DNA of 64,000 bases from the NCBI GenBank assembly GCA_965204405.1, contig CBDBEN010000003.1, positions 186,001 to 250,000 on the forward strand, given 5' to 3'. Source of the DNA: JANQPX01 sp965204405. GTDB lineage: Bacteria > Pseudomonadota > Alphaproteobacteria > Geminicoccales > Geminicoccaceae. This document shows, one piece after another, positions 42,815-51,422 of the stretch; within the stretch, counting starts at the first letter, position 1, and each line of letters starts with the position of its first letter. The position numbers and the translations under genes are program-made. The notes under the pieces were generated by a model that saw only the letters and a program-made list of their open reading frames with translations, made no database searches and was not told where the DNA came from.

Positions 42815-43657
42815 ATGGATCAAGCCGCCGTTCAGTCCGCCATCGAAGAAGCGTTCGACCAACGGGATCATATCAACGCCGAGACAACCGGCCCGGTAAG
42901 GGATGCGGTCGAAGCCGCACTTGGAGCTCTGGACAACGGGGAGTGCCGGGTGGCGGAGAAGGTTGATGGAACCTGGACGGTTCATCAATGGCTGAAAAAA
43001 GCCGTGCTGCTGTCCTTTCGCCTGAACCCGATGACCAGAATCAGCGGTGCGCCCGGCGGTGCTTCATGGTGGGACAAGGTCCCCTCCAAATTCGAAGGCT
43101 GGTCGGACGCCGATTTCGTTGGCTCGGGTTTTCGGGCAGTCCCTGGCTGTGTCGTCCGGCGATCAGCCTATGTGGCGCCCGACGTGGTCCTGATGCCGTC
43201 CTTCGTCAATCTCGGTGCCTATGTCGATAGCGGCACCATGGTCGACACCTGGGCGACGGTTGGCTCCTGCGCCCAGATCGGAAAAAACGTCCATTTATCC
43301 GGCGGTGTCGGCATCGGCGGCGTGCTGGAGCCGCTTCAGGCGGGACCAGTAATCATCGAGGACAATTGCTTCATCGGTGCCCGCTCCGAGGTGGTCGAGG
43401 GCGTGGTGGTCGAGGAGGGCGCGGTCCTCTCTATGGGTGTGTTTATCGGCGCCTCGACCAAAATCGTAGACCGTACGACCGGTGACATCCATTATGGCCG
43501 GGTTCCGGCTTATTCCGTCGTCGTGCCGGGTGCTCTTCCGGGCGGCAATCTTCCCGATGGCAACCCGGGGCCCAGCCTCGGCTGCGCCGTGATCGTCAAG
43601 CGCGTCGATGCCCAGACCCGTTCCAAAACCGCCATCAACGACCTGCTCAGAACATGA
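42815..43657 (+). CDS. dapD: 2,3,4,5-tetrahydropyridine-2,6-dicarboxylate N-succinyltransferase
   Basis: A 280-residue trimeric left-handed beta-helix enzyme that succinylates tetrahydrodipicolinate in lysine and diaminopimelate synthesis. The N-terminal helical part (WTVHQWLKKAVLLSFRLN) and the hexapeptide core (PSFVNLGAYVDSGTMVDTWATVGSCAQIG, interrupted) are diagnostic, as is the PAYSVVVPGALPG ending. Start ATG 42815 with GGAAG upstream. Its stop codon overlaps the dapE start (ATGA). Confidence 0.97.
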   Translation: MDQAAVQSAIEEAFDQRDHINAETTGPVRDAVEAALGALDNGECRVAEKVDGTWTVHQWLKKAVLLSFRLNPMTRISGAPGGASWWDKVPSKFEGWSDADFVGSGFRAVPGCVVRRSAYVAPDVVLMPSFVNLGAYVDSGTMVDTWATVGSCAQIGKNVHLSGGVGIGGVLEPLQAGPVIIEDNCFIGARSEVVEGVVVEEGAVLSMGVFIGASTKIVDRTTGDIHYGRVPAYSVVVPGALPGGNLPDGNPGPSLGCAVIVKRVDAQTRSKTAINDLLRT

Positions 43658-44904
43658 CTGCCACAGCACGCCCGAACCGCCTTGCCGGCCTCAACGACCC
43701 GGCAAATGACACCGTTGTACGTCGTGAGAAAGTCGAGCACGCTGGCACGCCTGACCCTGTCGATGCCGCCGATCCCGTCGCGGTGAGCCAGGCCCTGATC
43801 CGATGCCGAAGCGTCACACCGGCCGACGACGGTGCTCTGGCCGTGATCGAGAAAGCACTGACGCCCCTTGGCTTTGACTGCCATCGCCTGCTGTTCGAGG
43901 ACGACAACACACCGCCGATCGCCAATCTCTACGCCTGCCTCGGCTCCGGCTCGCCGCATCTGATGTTCGCCGGTCATACCGATGTCGTGCCGTCGGGCGA
44001 TGCCGGCGCCTGGCAAGCACCGCCGTTTGCCGGAGAGATCATCGACGGTGACCTCGTTGGCCGCGGCGCGGTCGACATGAAAGGCGCCATCGGCTGCTTC
44101 ATCGCCGCCATCGCCCGCTTTCTCAAGACTGCCCGACCGTCGGGCTCGGTGAGTTTGCTGATTACCGGGGATGAGGAGGGCCCGGCGGTCAACGGGACGG
44201 TCAAGGTGTTGAAATGGCTGGCTGATCGAGGCGAAAAAATCGATGCCTGCGTGGTCGGCGAGCCGACCAACCCGGAAACGCTCGGCCAGATGATCAAGAT
44301 CGGCCGCCGCGGATCCCTCTCGGGCTTCCTTAAAGTTGCCGGCACGCAGGGACATGTCGCCTATCCCCATCGAGCCGATAACCCGATCACCCAGCTTGCC
44401 GCCATGCTGCGCGCCGTATCCGAACCGTTGGACGAGGGCAGCGAGCATTTTCCCCCTTCCATGCTGGTGCCCACCACTTTCGACGTCGGCAATGATGCCA
44501 CCAACGTCATCCCCGGCGAAGCGCGCGCGAACTTCAATATCCGCTTCAACGACCGCCACACACCGGAGTCCCTGGAAGCCTGGCTGCGCGAAAAGCTGGA
44601 CAGCGTCGGTAGCAATTACGAGCTGCAAACCCGCTGCTCCGGCCCCGCCTTTCTTACCAAGCCCGGCCCTCTGACCTCACTGATGGAGACGGTGATCCGG
44701 GACGAGCTTGGGATCACGCCCGAACTCTCGACCAGCGGCGGCACCTCCGACGCCCGCTTTATCAAAGACACATGTCCGGTGATCGAGTTCGGCCTTGTCG
44801 GCCAGACGATGCATCAGGTGAATGAGCGCGTCAGCCTTGAGGATCTAGAAGCGCTGACGGGCGTTTATCAGCGGCTGCTCAAGACCTATGTCGGTGCAAT
44901 CTGA
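43654..44904 (+). CDS. dapE: Succinyl-diaminopimelate desuccinylase
   Basis: A 416-residue M20 zinc peptidase-fold enzyme, the step that releases LL-diaminopimelate. Metal-binding motifs AGHTDVVPSG, GAVDMKG, GDEEGPA and the ending GGTSDARF are present. About 35-40 residues precede the position where DapE usually begins (VAVSQALIRCRSVTP), making it longer than the usual 375-380; the ATGA overlap with dapD supports the early start, although later codons are possible. It overlaps the following membrane-protein gene by 17 bases. Confidence 0.96.
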   Translation: MTATARPNRLAGLNDPANDTVVRREKVEHAGTPDPVDAADPVAVSQALIRCRSVTPADDGALAVIEKALTPLGFDCHRLLFEDDNTPPIANLYACLGSGSPHLMFAGHTDVVPSGDAGAWQAPPFAGEIIDGDLVGRGAVDMKGAIGCFIAAIARFLKTARPSGSVSLLITGDEEGPAVNGTVKVLKWLADRGEKIDACVVGEPTNPETLGQMIKIGRRGSLSGFLKVAGTQGHVAYPHRADNPITQLAAMLRAVSEPLDEGSEHFPPSMLVPTTFDVGNDATNVIPGEARANFNIRFNDRHTPESLEAWLREKLDSVGSNYELQTRCSGPAFLTKPGPLTSLMETVIRDELGITPELSTSGGTSDARFIKDTCPVIEFGLVGQTMHQVNERVSLEDLEALTGVYQRLLKTYVGAI

Positions 44905-45466
44905 CATCGTTCCCGATCGCCAGGAAATCTGGTCGTCGATCTACGGTGCCTTTCGCCTCGCCTGTTTTGACGAGACCGGCCATAACCACTTCAACATATC
45001 CGTCGTAGGCTTCTGGCACTCCTTTTTCGCCGCCGTTCTGGTGGCGCCTGGTTATGTCTTATTGGCGAGCCAAGGCATTATCGGCGGTACGGAAAGCCTC
45101 TCGGTCTGGACGATTCTGGTCCATACCGGGCTCTACATTGCGGGGTGGATCTTCTTCCCGCTGGTCACCTTCTTCATCATCGACCTCTTGAAGCTCGGTC
45201 ATCGTTACACTGCCCTCATTGTCGCTCTGAACTGGGCTGCGGTTATCGAGACTTCGGTCATGATCCTTAGCTTGGGGTTGTTTGTCATCCTTCCCCCTGG
45301 CCTGGCTGCCATGCTTGCTCAGGCCATTGTTGTGGGCCTTGTCGTGTATGGATGGTTTGTCATCAAGACAGCCCTGCAGACCTCCGGTGCCATGGCCTTC
45401 GCCTTCGTTCTCCTCAGCCTCCTGCTGAGCGCCATGCTGCATCAGCTGGCTAGCCGCCTCCTTTAG
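44888..45466 (+). CDS. Unknown five-span membrane protein overlapping dapE
   Basis: A 192-residue integral membrane protein with about five hydrophobic helices (about 38-62, 75-102, 110-136, 139-162, 166-190). The N-terminal 35 residues are cytosolic-looking and contain FDETGHNHFN. I do not recognise the family, but a membrane protein in this slot after dapE is something I associate with other alphaproteobacteria. The start codon lies within the last 17 bases of dapE, which implies translational coupling. A wall-precursor or diaminopimelate-related role is an inference from position only. Confidence 0.75.
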   Translation: MSVQSDIVPDRQEIWSSIYGAFRLACFDETGHNHFNISVVGFWHSFFAAVLVAPGYVLLASQGIIGGTESLSVWTILVHTGLYIAGWIFFPLVTFFIIDLLKLGHRYTALIVALNWAAVIETSVMILSLGLFVILPPGLAAMLAQAIVVGLVVYGWFVIKTALQTSGAMAFAFVLLSLLLSAMLHQLASRLL

Positions 45467-45806
45467 TCCCGAGCGAAAAGTCCCGGCAGAGGAAGTGGGC
45501 AGCGACTCACGGCCTGATCCGCGCCCAGCTCGCCTCCCTCTCTGCTCGACATGCAGGACAAATCAGATCGATTGTTTTGCATCACCCATTTGCCGGCAGA
45601 ACTGACGGGAATAATGAGGCTATCCTCGTATCACTCATGATCAAAGATCTGAGCAACTTTCCCTAGTTCAGCATAGGCCTTTGGCCAATCAATTTAATCC
45701 GAGCGAAGTCTGTAAAGATTACAAGAATTTGGAATTATCCGGCCTACCGGTCGTTTACGGATCACACCCTCAATTCAGATACAAACCAAAGTTGAAAGGA
45801 TCTCAC
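45467..45806. promoter_or_regulatory. 340-base spacer before the DUF4168 gene
   Basis: No gene is seen. The downstream frame stays open back to 45681, but the GTG at 45807 has the Shine-Dalgarno and the signal peptide. The promoter of the secreted protein should lie here; I cannot pick it out. Confidence 0.3.
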
Positions 45807-46175
45807 GTGAACGGACGAACAAGCCGCGTGCTCGGCACGCTTTTTTCCGTGCTGGCTGCCGGCTGGTTGATGGCCGCACCCGTTTCGGCTGAAGAATACC
45901 AGCTTGATGACGTCAAGCTCGAGTCCTTCGTAGTTGCGGCCAAGGCCGTCCATGAGGTGGTCAAGGCATCCGCGCACAAGATCAGCGAGGTCAAGACCGA
46001 GGAGGAAGCGGAGGCGCTCCGCATCGAGCTCGACGCCAAATTCGAAGCGGCGATCGAGAAGACCGACGGTATCACGCTCGCCGAATATAAGGAAATTCAC
46101 GAAGCGGCCACCAAAGACGAAGCACTTGGCAAGCGCATCATGGAAAAGCTTCAGCCGGCCACTACCACACAATAG
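45807..46175 (+). CDS. Secreted DUF4168 domain protein
   Basis: A 122-residue exported protein. GTG 45807 has AAAGGA six bases upstream and opens a signal peptide (about residues 1-28, ending VSA). The mature part is a small helical domain with the DUF4168 pattern: KLESFVVAAKAVHEV, then a glutamate-rich helix and DGITLAEYKEIHEAATKDEALGKRI. These proteins are periplasmic or secreted and of unknown function. It stands alone and is followed by a very strong terminator. Confidence 0.75.
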   Translation: MNGRTSRVLGTLFSVLAAGWLMAAPVSAEEYQLDDVKLESFVVAAKAVHEVVKASAHKISEVKTEEEAEALRIELDAKFEAAIEKTDGITLAEYKEIHEAATKDEALGKRIMEKLQPATTTQ

Positions 46176-46231
46176 ATCCTCCGAGAGAAAGCGGGCCAAT
46201 CCCGCTGGATCGAAGAATTCTGCAAAAGACG

Positions 46232-46269
46232 ACAACCGCCGCGACCGACGTCGCGGCGGTTGTTTTTTT
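46232..46269 (+). terminator. Strong intrinsic terminator
   Basis: A perfect 14-bp stem (ACAACCGCCGCGAC, 46232-46245, with its complement 46250-46263), four-base loop and a run of seven T (46263-46269). It ends transcription of the DUF4168 gene. The T run overlaps the stop codon of the convergent ABC gene, so the same stem also sits directly after that gene. Confidence 0.95.
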
Positions 46270-48031
46270 ACCCGGCAAGCTTTTTTGCAAATCCGCCTGC
46301 CTGGGTCTCGAAAAGACGGCGATAGCGGCCGCCTTCGTGCTGGAGAAGGGCGTCATGGGTGCCCTCCTCGACGATCCGGCCCTTTTCGAACACCAGGATC
46401 CGATCCACCTGGCGAACCGTCGAAAGCCTATGCGCGATCACCAGGGTAGTGCGATCCCGCATCAGCCTATCCAACCCCCGTTGGATCGAAAGCTCGGAGA
46501 TACTATCCAGCGAGCTTGTCGCCTCGTCCAGGATCAGGATGGGCAGGTCTGCGAGGATCGCCCGCGCGATTGCCACCCGCTGCCTTTCCCCGCCCGAGAG
46601 TTTGACACCACGCTCACCCACCAGCGTGTCATATCCCTCGGGAAGGTCCTGGATAAAGCCGTCGGCCTCGGCCAGGCGCGCCGCCGATTGGATCGCCTTC
46701 ATGTCGGCCTCGGGCCGACCGTAGGCGATGTTCTCGGCAAGCGAGCGATGAAACAGGATCGGTTCCTGCGGCACCAAGGCAAGGCTTTCGCGCAGGCTTG
46801 CCTGAGTGACCTCGGCGACATTCTGCCCGTCGATCGTTATCCGGCCGTCATCCAGGTCGTAAAGGCGCTGGATCAGCTTGACGAAGGTCGACTTCCCACT
46901 ACCGGAATGGCCAACCAACGCCACCTTTTCGCCGGGCTTGATGATCAGGGAAAGATCATCGAACACCGGCTCACCGCTTTTCGGGTAGCAAAAGCGCACG
47001 CCGTCGAAGCGGATCTCGCCATGGGTGACCTGGAGTGCCTGTGCCTCAGGCCGATCCTCGACCTCGGGCCAGGTCAGTGCATATTCGACCACGTCCTCAA
47101 GATCATTGACCGCATGCTGGGCCTCCCGGATGTGCTGACCGACATCCCGAAGATAGCCGTTCACCAGCATGAAGCTGGTGAGCACATAGGCGACATCGCC
47201 GGCACTGGCACGACCCTGCTGCCAAAGCCAGAGACTGACACCCAGGAGAACCGCCTGAACCACCAGCATCGTGACCGACTGGGCAACACCGGTATCGATC
47301 GCAGCACGCCAGCAGCGGATATGAGTCCGGTCCCAGAGGTCGAGCACGCCCGAGAGACGATGGTCCTCCCGCACCTCGGCACCGCTGCTCTTGACCAGCG
47401 TGTTGCAGGTGATGCTGTCGGCAAGCGCCCCGCCGAGCTTGGTGTCGTATTCAACAGCCGCCCGCCTCTTCGGTGCGAAATACGCCATGGTCAGATGGAT
47501 GCTGACCCAGCAGTAGATCGCGCAGCCCAAGGCGAACATGGCAGCCATCTCCGGCCAGCGGAAAGTCATGGTGATCAGCACGCCGAACACCACGGCCGCC
47601 GAGGGCAGGAGATGGAAGTAGAACGAGTCGCCAAGATGGTCGAATGCCCAAAACCCGCGTGTGATCTTACGGACCGTTGAGCCCGCGAAGCTGTTGGCAT
47701 GCCACTCGGCACTGTATCGCTGCACCCGCGCAAAGGCGTCCGAGCAGATGTCGCGAAGGATGCGGATAGCAAGGTAGGTCCAGATATATTCTCCTGCATT
47801 GTTCAAAACGACGAACAGTAATCTCAGCGCCAGAATCACGCCGAGAGCAAACAAAGCTGCCTCATAGTCGACAGCAGTCAGGGCATCGATCATCTTGCCG
47901 ATGAACACAGGGCCGCTGATTTCAGCAGCCACCTTGCCGCCGATCCCAAGCCCGAGAATAGCGAGCGTGATGGGACGACGGCTCCAATGTCGCCAGGAAA
48001 AGGCGAACACGTCACGTAAGCCGGGAGTCAT
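46268..48031 (-). CDS. ABC transporter, fused permease and ATPase (exporter type)
   Basis: A 587-residue half-transporter: six-span ABC transmembrane domain (about 15-310) and an ATPase domain (about 340-575). Walker A GHSGSGKST, Q-loop VPQEP, signature LSGGERQR, Walker B ILILDEATSSLD and switch AHRLS are intact. The layout is that of homodimeric exporters of the MsbA/ATM1 type; substrate unknown. I chose ATG 48031, which has GGAG seven bases upstream; the frame is open 12 codons further. It stands alone between a shared terminator and a 417-base spacer. Confidence 0.9.
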   Translation of the reverse strand: MTPGLRDVFAFSWRHWSRRPITLAILGLGIGGKVAAEISGPVFIGKMIDALTAVDYEAALFALGVILALRLLFVVLNNAGEYIWTYLAIRILRDICSDAFARVQRYSAEWHANSFAGSTVRKITRGFWAFDHLGDSFYFHLLPSAAVVFGVLITMTFRWPEMAAMFALGCAIYCWVSIHLTMAYFAPKRRAAVEYDTKLGGALADSITCNTLVKSSGAEVREDHRLSGVLDLWDRTHIRCWRAAIDTGVAQSVTMLVVQAVLLGVSLWLWQQGRASAGDVAYVLTSFMLVNGYLRDVGQHIREAQHAVNDLEDVVEYALTWPEVEDRPEAQALQVTHGEIRFDGVRFCYPKSGEPVFDDLSLIIKPGEKVALVGHSGSGKSTFVKLIQRLYDLDDGRITIDGQNVAEVTQASLRESLALVPQEPILFHRSLAENIAYGRPEADMKAIQSAARLAEADGFIQDLPEGYDTLVGERGVKLSGGERQRVAIARAILADLPILILDEATSSLDSISELSIQRGLDRLMRDRTTLVIAHRLSTVRQVDRILVFEKGRIVEEGTHDALLQHEGGRYRRLFETQAGGFAKKLAG

Positions 48032-48448
48032 GGCTAAGCTCCGAAGGCCAGAATGTGCAGCCGACAAAAAGGGAGCCGGCTTATGTCAGGGGTTTGTCTC
48101 GGGGTGAACTAAAATAGGCGGTGCACGGGGGCCGTGACCGCAGCGCAGGCGTTCGCCGTCAGAACGACGGACGTCAAGTTAATGAGTAGTGATCATAAGC
48201 CTGTGCATAGATAACTCCTGTCATGATGCGACAAAGAGGAGCATCGTTTGTAGCGGCAAAAAGAAGGGCCCGCAAGTGGCTTTCTCTAGCCTCTCTTAAC
48301 CAGGATCCGCGAGGCATGTCCAGGGGTCCTGACATCGTGAACGTCATTTGATTGACGATGATCCAGGGCCCATTAATAATCGATTAACCAAGAGTTCTCA
48401 TAATCAGCATTCCTTATTTGAGTTTTGATAGAGTTCTGGAGGCGAATA
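48032..48448. promoter_or_regulatory. 417-base divergent spacer before the fatty-acid cluster
   Basis: No gene is seen. The spacer holds promoters of the ABC gene and the beta-oxidation cluster. It contains a 10-bp palindrome TAATCGATTA at 48377-48386, 62 bases before the ligase start, in an AT-rich patch; this could be an operator but is too short to assign. Confidence 0.35.
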
Positions 48449-50164
48449 GTGGTCATCGACACGATGGAGGCAACCCCGGTTGATGCCGCCGATCCGCCAT
48501 GGCTCAAGAGCTATCCCGACGATGTTGACTGGCGGCGCTCTTACAAGGGACGTGCCTTTCATGCATTGCTGGATGAGGCGGTTTCACGTTTCCCGGATAG
48601 GCCCAGCATCGATTTCCTCGATCGAAAGATCAGCTATCGTGATCTGGACCTGCAGGCTGCGAGAGTGGCCAAGGGGCTGCAGTCGCTCGGGGTCGGGAAA
48701 GGCGTCAAAGTCGGGCTTTTCCTGCCGAATTGTCCCTATAGCGTTATTTGCTTTTTTGGCATCCTTCGCGCCGGCGGCACGATCGTCAATTACAACCCGC
48801 TCTATGCGTCCCGGGAGATCGAGCATCAGGTCGAGGATTCCGAGACCGACATCATGGTCACCCTCGGCCTCGAAGCCCTGCTGCCGAAAGTTGCGGCACT
48901 GCTGAACAAGACGAGGCTTAAGGCCGTCGTTGTTGCGGATATGGCGACGTGCCTGCCTTTCCCGAAAAACTGGCTATTCCCGATCGTCAAGCGGCGGGAC
49001 GTGGCAAATATTCCTAATGATCCGCCCTTTGTCCGCTTCAATCAGCTCATCGCCAATGACAGCCATTATGACCCCGTCGATGTCGATCCCGACAAAGATA
49101 TCGCGGTGCTCCAATATACCGGCGGCACCACCGGACGGCCCAAAGGAGCGATCCATACCCATGCGAGCCTGGTGATCAGCGCCGATCAGCTTGCGGACTG
49201 GGCACCGGATCTGGAGCCGGGGAGCGAGCGCATCCTCGGCGTCCTGCCGCTTTTTCATGTTTTTGCCGTCAGCACGGTCTTGTCGCTCGGCGTGAGGGTC
49301 GGGGCCGAGATGGTTCTTTTGCCGCGATTCGACCTCGATCAAGTGCTACAAACCATTGCCAGCAAACATCCGACGCTGCTTCCGGGCGTACCGACCATGT
49401 ACAACGCGATCGGTAGCCACAAGGATATCGATCGCTTCGATCTCACCTCGATCAAGCTTTGCCTTTCCGGCGGCGCGCCGTTGCCTCAAGAGGTAAAGAA
49501 CAGCTTCGAAGCGCGGGCCGGCTGCACGCTAGTGGAAGGCTATGGTTTGACCGAAGCGCCCGTTACCCACTGCAATCCGATCAAAGGGCCGAAGAAATCC
49601 GGATCTTTTGGTGTGCCGATGCCGGGTACCACGATCGAGATCTTGTCGCTGGAGGACCGGAAGACCATCTTGCCGGCGGGCGAGCATGGTGAAATCTGTC
49701 TGTCCGGCCCCCAGATCATGCAAGGCTACTGGAAAAAAGACGAGGAAACGGCGGCAACCCTTCGCCATGGCCGTCTGCACACCGGCGATATCGGCTATAT
49801 CGACAAGGACGGCTTCGGCTTTCTCGTTGATCGGCTGAAGGAAATGATTATCTGCAGTGGCTACAACGTCTACCCGAGAATGATCGAGGAAGCGCTCTAT
49901 GAACATCCTGCCGTTGCGGAAGCCGCTGTTTGCGGTGTGCCCGACGGCTATCGCGGCGAGACGGTCAAGGCGTATGTCATGCGGCATGAGGGCAAGACAT
50001 TGACCGAAGCTGCCCTCCTTTCGTTTTTGGAAGACAAACTCTCCAAGATCGAGATGCCGAAACTGATCGAGTTCCGTGACAGCCTGCCGAAGTCGGCTGT
50101 CGGCAAAATCTTGAAGAAGGAGTTGCTGCGCGAGGAGAGCGAGCTTGCGGATCGTCGTCAATGA
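48449..50164 (+). CDS. Long-chain fatty acid-CoA ligase family protein
   Basis: A 571-residue AMP-forming acyl-CoA ligase. Nucleotide loop YTGGTTGRPKGA, YGLTEAPVTHCN, TGDIGYIDKDGF and the C-terminal KSAVGKILKKEL with the catalytic lysine are present; the length and the FFGILRAGGTIVNYNPLY segment match FadD-like enzymes. It activates fatty acids for the beta-oxidation genes that follow. Start GTG 48449 has GGAGG six bases upstream. The thiolase gene begins 121 bases later. Confidence 0.9.
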   Translation: MVIDTMEATPVDAADPPWLKSYPDDVDWRRSYKGRAFHALLDEAVSRFPDRPSIDFLDRKISYRDLDLQAARVAKGLQSLGVGKGVKVGLFLPNCPYSVICFFGILRAGGTIVNYNPLYASREIEHQVEDSETDIMVTLGLEALLPKVAALLNKTRLKAVVVADMATCLPFPKNWLFPIVKRRDVANIPNDPPFVRFNQLIANDSHYDPVDVDPDKDIAVLQYTGGTTGRPKGAIHTHASLVISADQLADWAPDLEPGSERILGVLPLFHVFAVSTVLSLGVRVGAEMVLLPRFDLDQVLQTIASKHPTLLPGVPTMYNAIGSHKDIDRFDLTSIKLCLSGGAPLPQEVKNSFEARAGCTLVEGYGLTEAPVTHCNPIKGPKKSGSFGVPMPGTTIEILSLEDRKTILPAGEHGEICLSGPQIMQGYWKKDEETAATLRHGRLHTGDIGYIDKDGFGFLVDRLKEMIICSGYNVYPRMIEEALYEHPAVAEAAVCGVPDGYRGETVKAYVMRHEGKTLTEAALLSFLEDKLSKIEMPKLIEFRDSLPKSAVGKILKKELLREESELADRRQ

Positions 50165-50285
50165 CGAAGATCAGACACAATAGAGACCGCGGCGCGCATC
50201 GCGGGCAGCCATCGAAGGCCCATCAATCATACTTTTGTCGCGCGGCAGGGACGGTCGCTGCAGTCGGTCAAAAAGGACAGGTTTC

Positions 50286-51422
50286 ATGAAGAGTGTCGTG
50301 ATTGCGGGCTATGCCCGTTCCCCCTTTCATTTCGCCCATAAGGGTGAGCTTGCCAAAGTCCGGCCTGATGATCTCGCAGCACAGGTCGTCCGAGGACTGA
50401 TCGATCGCACCGGGGTCAAGCCCGAGGATATCGAGGACATCATCGTCGGCTGCGCCTTTCCCGAGGGCGAGCAGGGCTTCAATGTTGCACGGCTGATCGG
50501 TTTCCTCGCCGACCTTCCCCTTTCGGTTGCCGGCGTTACCGTCAATCGCTTCTGCGGTTCGTCGATGCAGTCCGTGCATATGGCCGCAGGCGCCATCCAG
50601 CTGAACGCGGGCGAAGTCTTCGTTTGTGCAGGCGTCGAAAGCATGACCCGGGTACCGCTCGGCGGCTACAATCCCATGCCGAGCCCGGCACTGATGGAAA
50701 AATACCCGCAAGCCTATATGAGCATGGGCATCACGGCCGAGAATGTCGCGCGGCAATATCAGATCACCCGCGACGACCAGCAGGAGTTTGCGGTGAAAAG
50801 CCATGCCAAGGCTGTCGCCGCCAGTGAGGGGGGCAAGCTCAGGGACGAAATCGTGGCAATTCAAGCCAACGGTCACACAGTCGAGGAGGATGGATGCATC
50901 CGGCCTGGCACCAACCAGGAGGCGCTTTCCGGCCTGAAGCCCGCTTTCGATGAGAATGGTACGGTTACCGCCGGCACATCCTCGCCGCTCACCGACGGTG
51001 CGGCCGCCGTTTTGGTCTGCACCGAAGACTATGCAATGAAGCATGGCCTCGACGTCCTGGCACGGTTCAAAAGCTCGGCGGTCGCCGGCTGCAAGGCCGA
51101 AATCATGGGGATCGGCCCGGTCGGCGCCAGCCGAAAAGCCCTGTCCCGCGCCGGGTTGGAGATCGGGGATGTCGAGGTGGTCGAACTGAACGAGGCCTTT
51201 GCTTCCCAGGCGCTGGCCTCAATGGGTGATCTCGGCATGAACGAAGCGGTGGTCAACTTGGACGGCGGCGCCCTGGCGCTCGGCCATCCGCTTGGTGCTA
51301 CAGGAGCCCGAATTACCGGCAAAGCAGCCCAGCTTATCAAGCGGGAGGGGGCGAAATACGGCCTTGCCACCCAGTGCATCGGTGGCGGTCAGGGCATTGC
51401 CACGGTGTTGGAGGCGGTCTAG
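50286..51422 (+). CDS. fadA: Acetyl-CoA acetyltransferase (thiolase)
   Basis: A 378-residue degradative-type thiolase. The nucleophilic cysteine is in NRFCGSSM, the two general-base elements are GHPLGATGARI and CIGGGQG, and the GAGVESMTRVP-like segment is present. It cleaves 3-ketoacyl-CoA. ATG 50286 has an AAAGGACAGG Shine-Dalgarno. Its TAG stop shares a base with the GTG start of the next gene, showing coupling. The symbol is by family and operon context. Confidence 0.92.
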   Translation: MKSVVIAGYARSPFHFAHKGELAKVRPDDLAAQVVRGLIDRTGVKPEDIEDIIVGCAFPEGEQGFNVARLIGFLADLPLSVAGVTVNRFCGSSMQSVHMAAGAIQLNAGEVFVCAGVESMTRVPLGGYNPMPSPALMEKYPQAYMSMGITAENVARQYQITRDDQQEFAVKSHAKAVAASEGGKLRDEIVAIQANGHTVEEDGCIRPGTNQEALSGLKPAFDENGTVTAGTSSPLTDGAAAVLVCTEDYAMKHGLDVLARFKSSAVAGCKAEIMGIGPVGASRKALSRAGLEIGDVEVVELNEAFASQALASMGDLGMNEAVVNLDGGALALGHPLGATGARITGKAAQLIKREGAKYGLATQCIGGGQGIATVLEAV

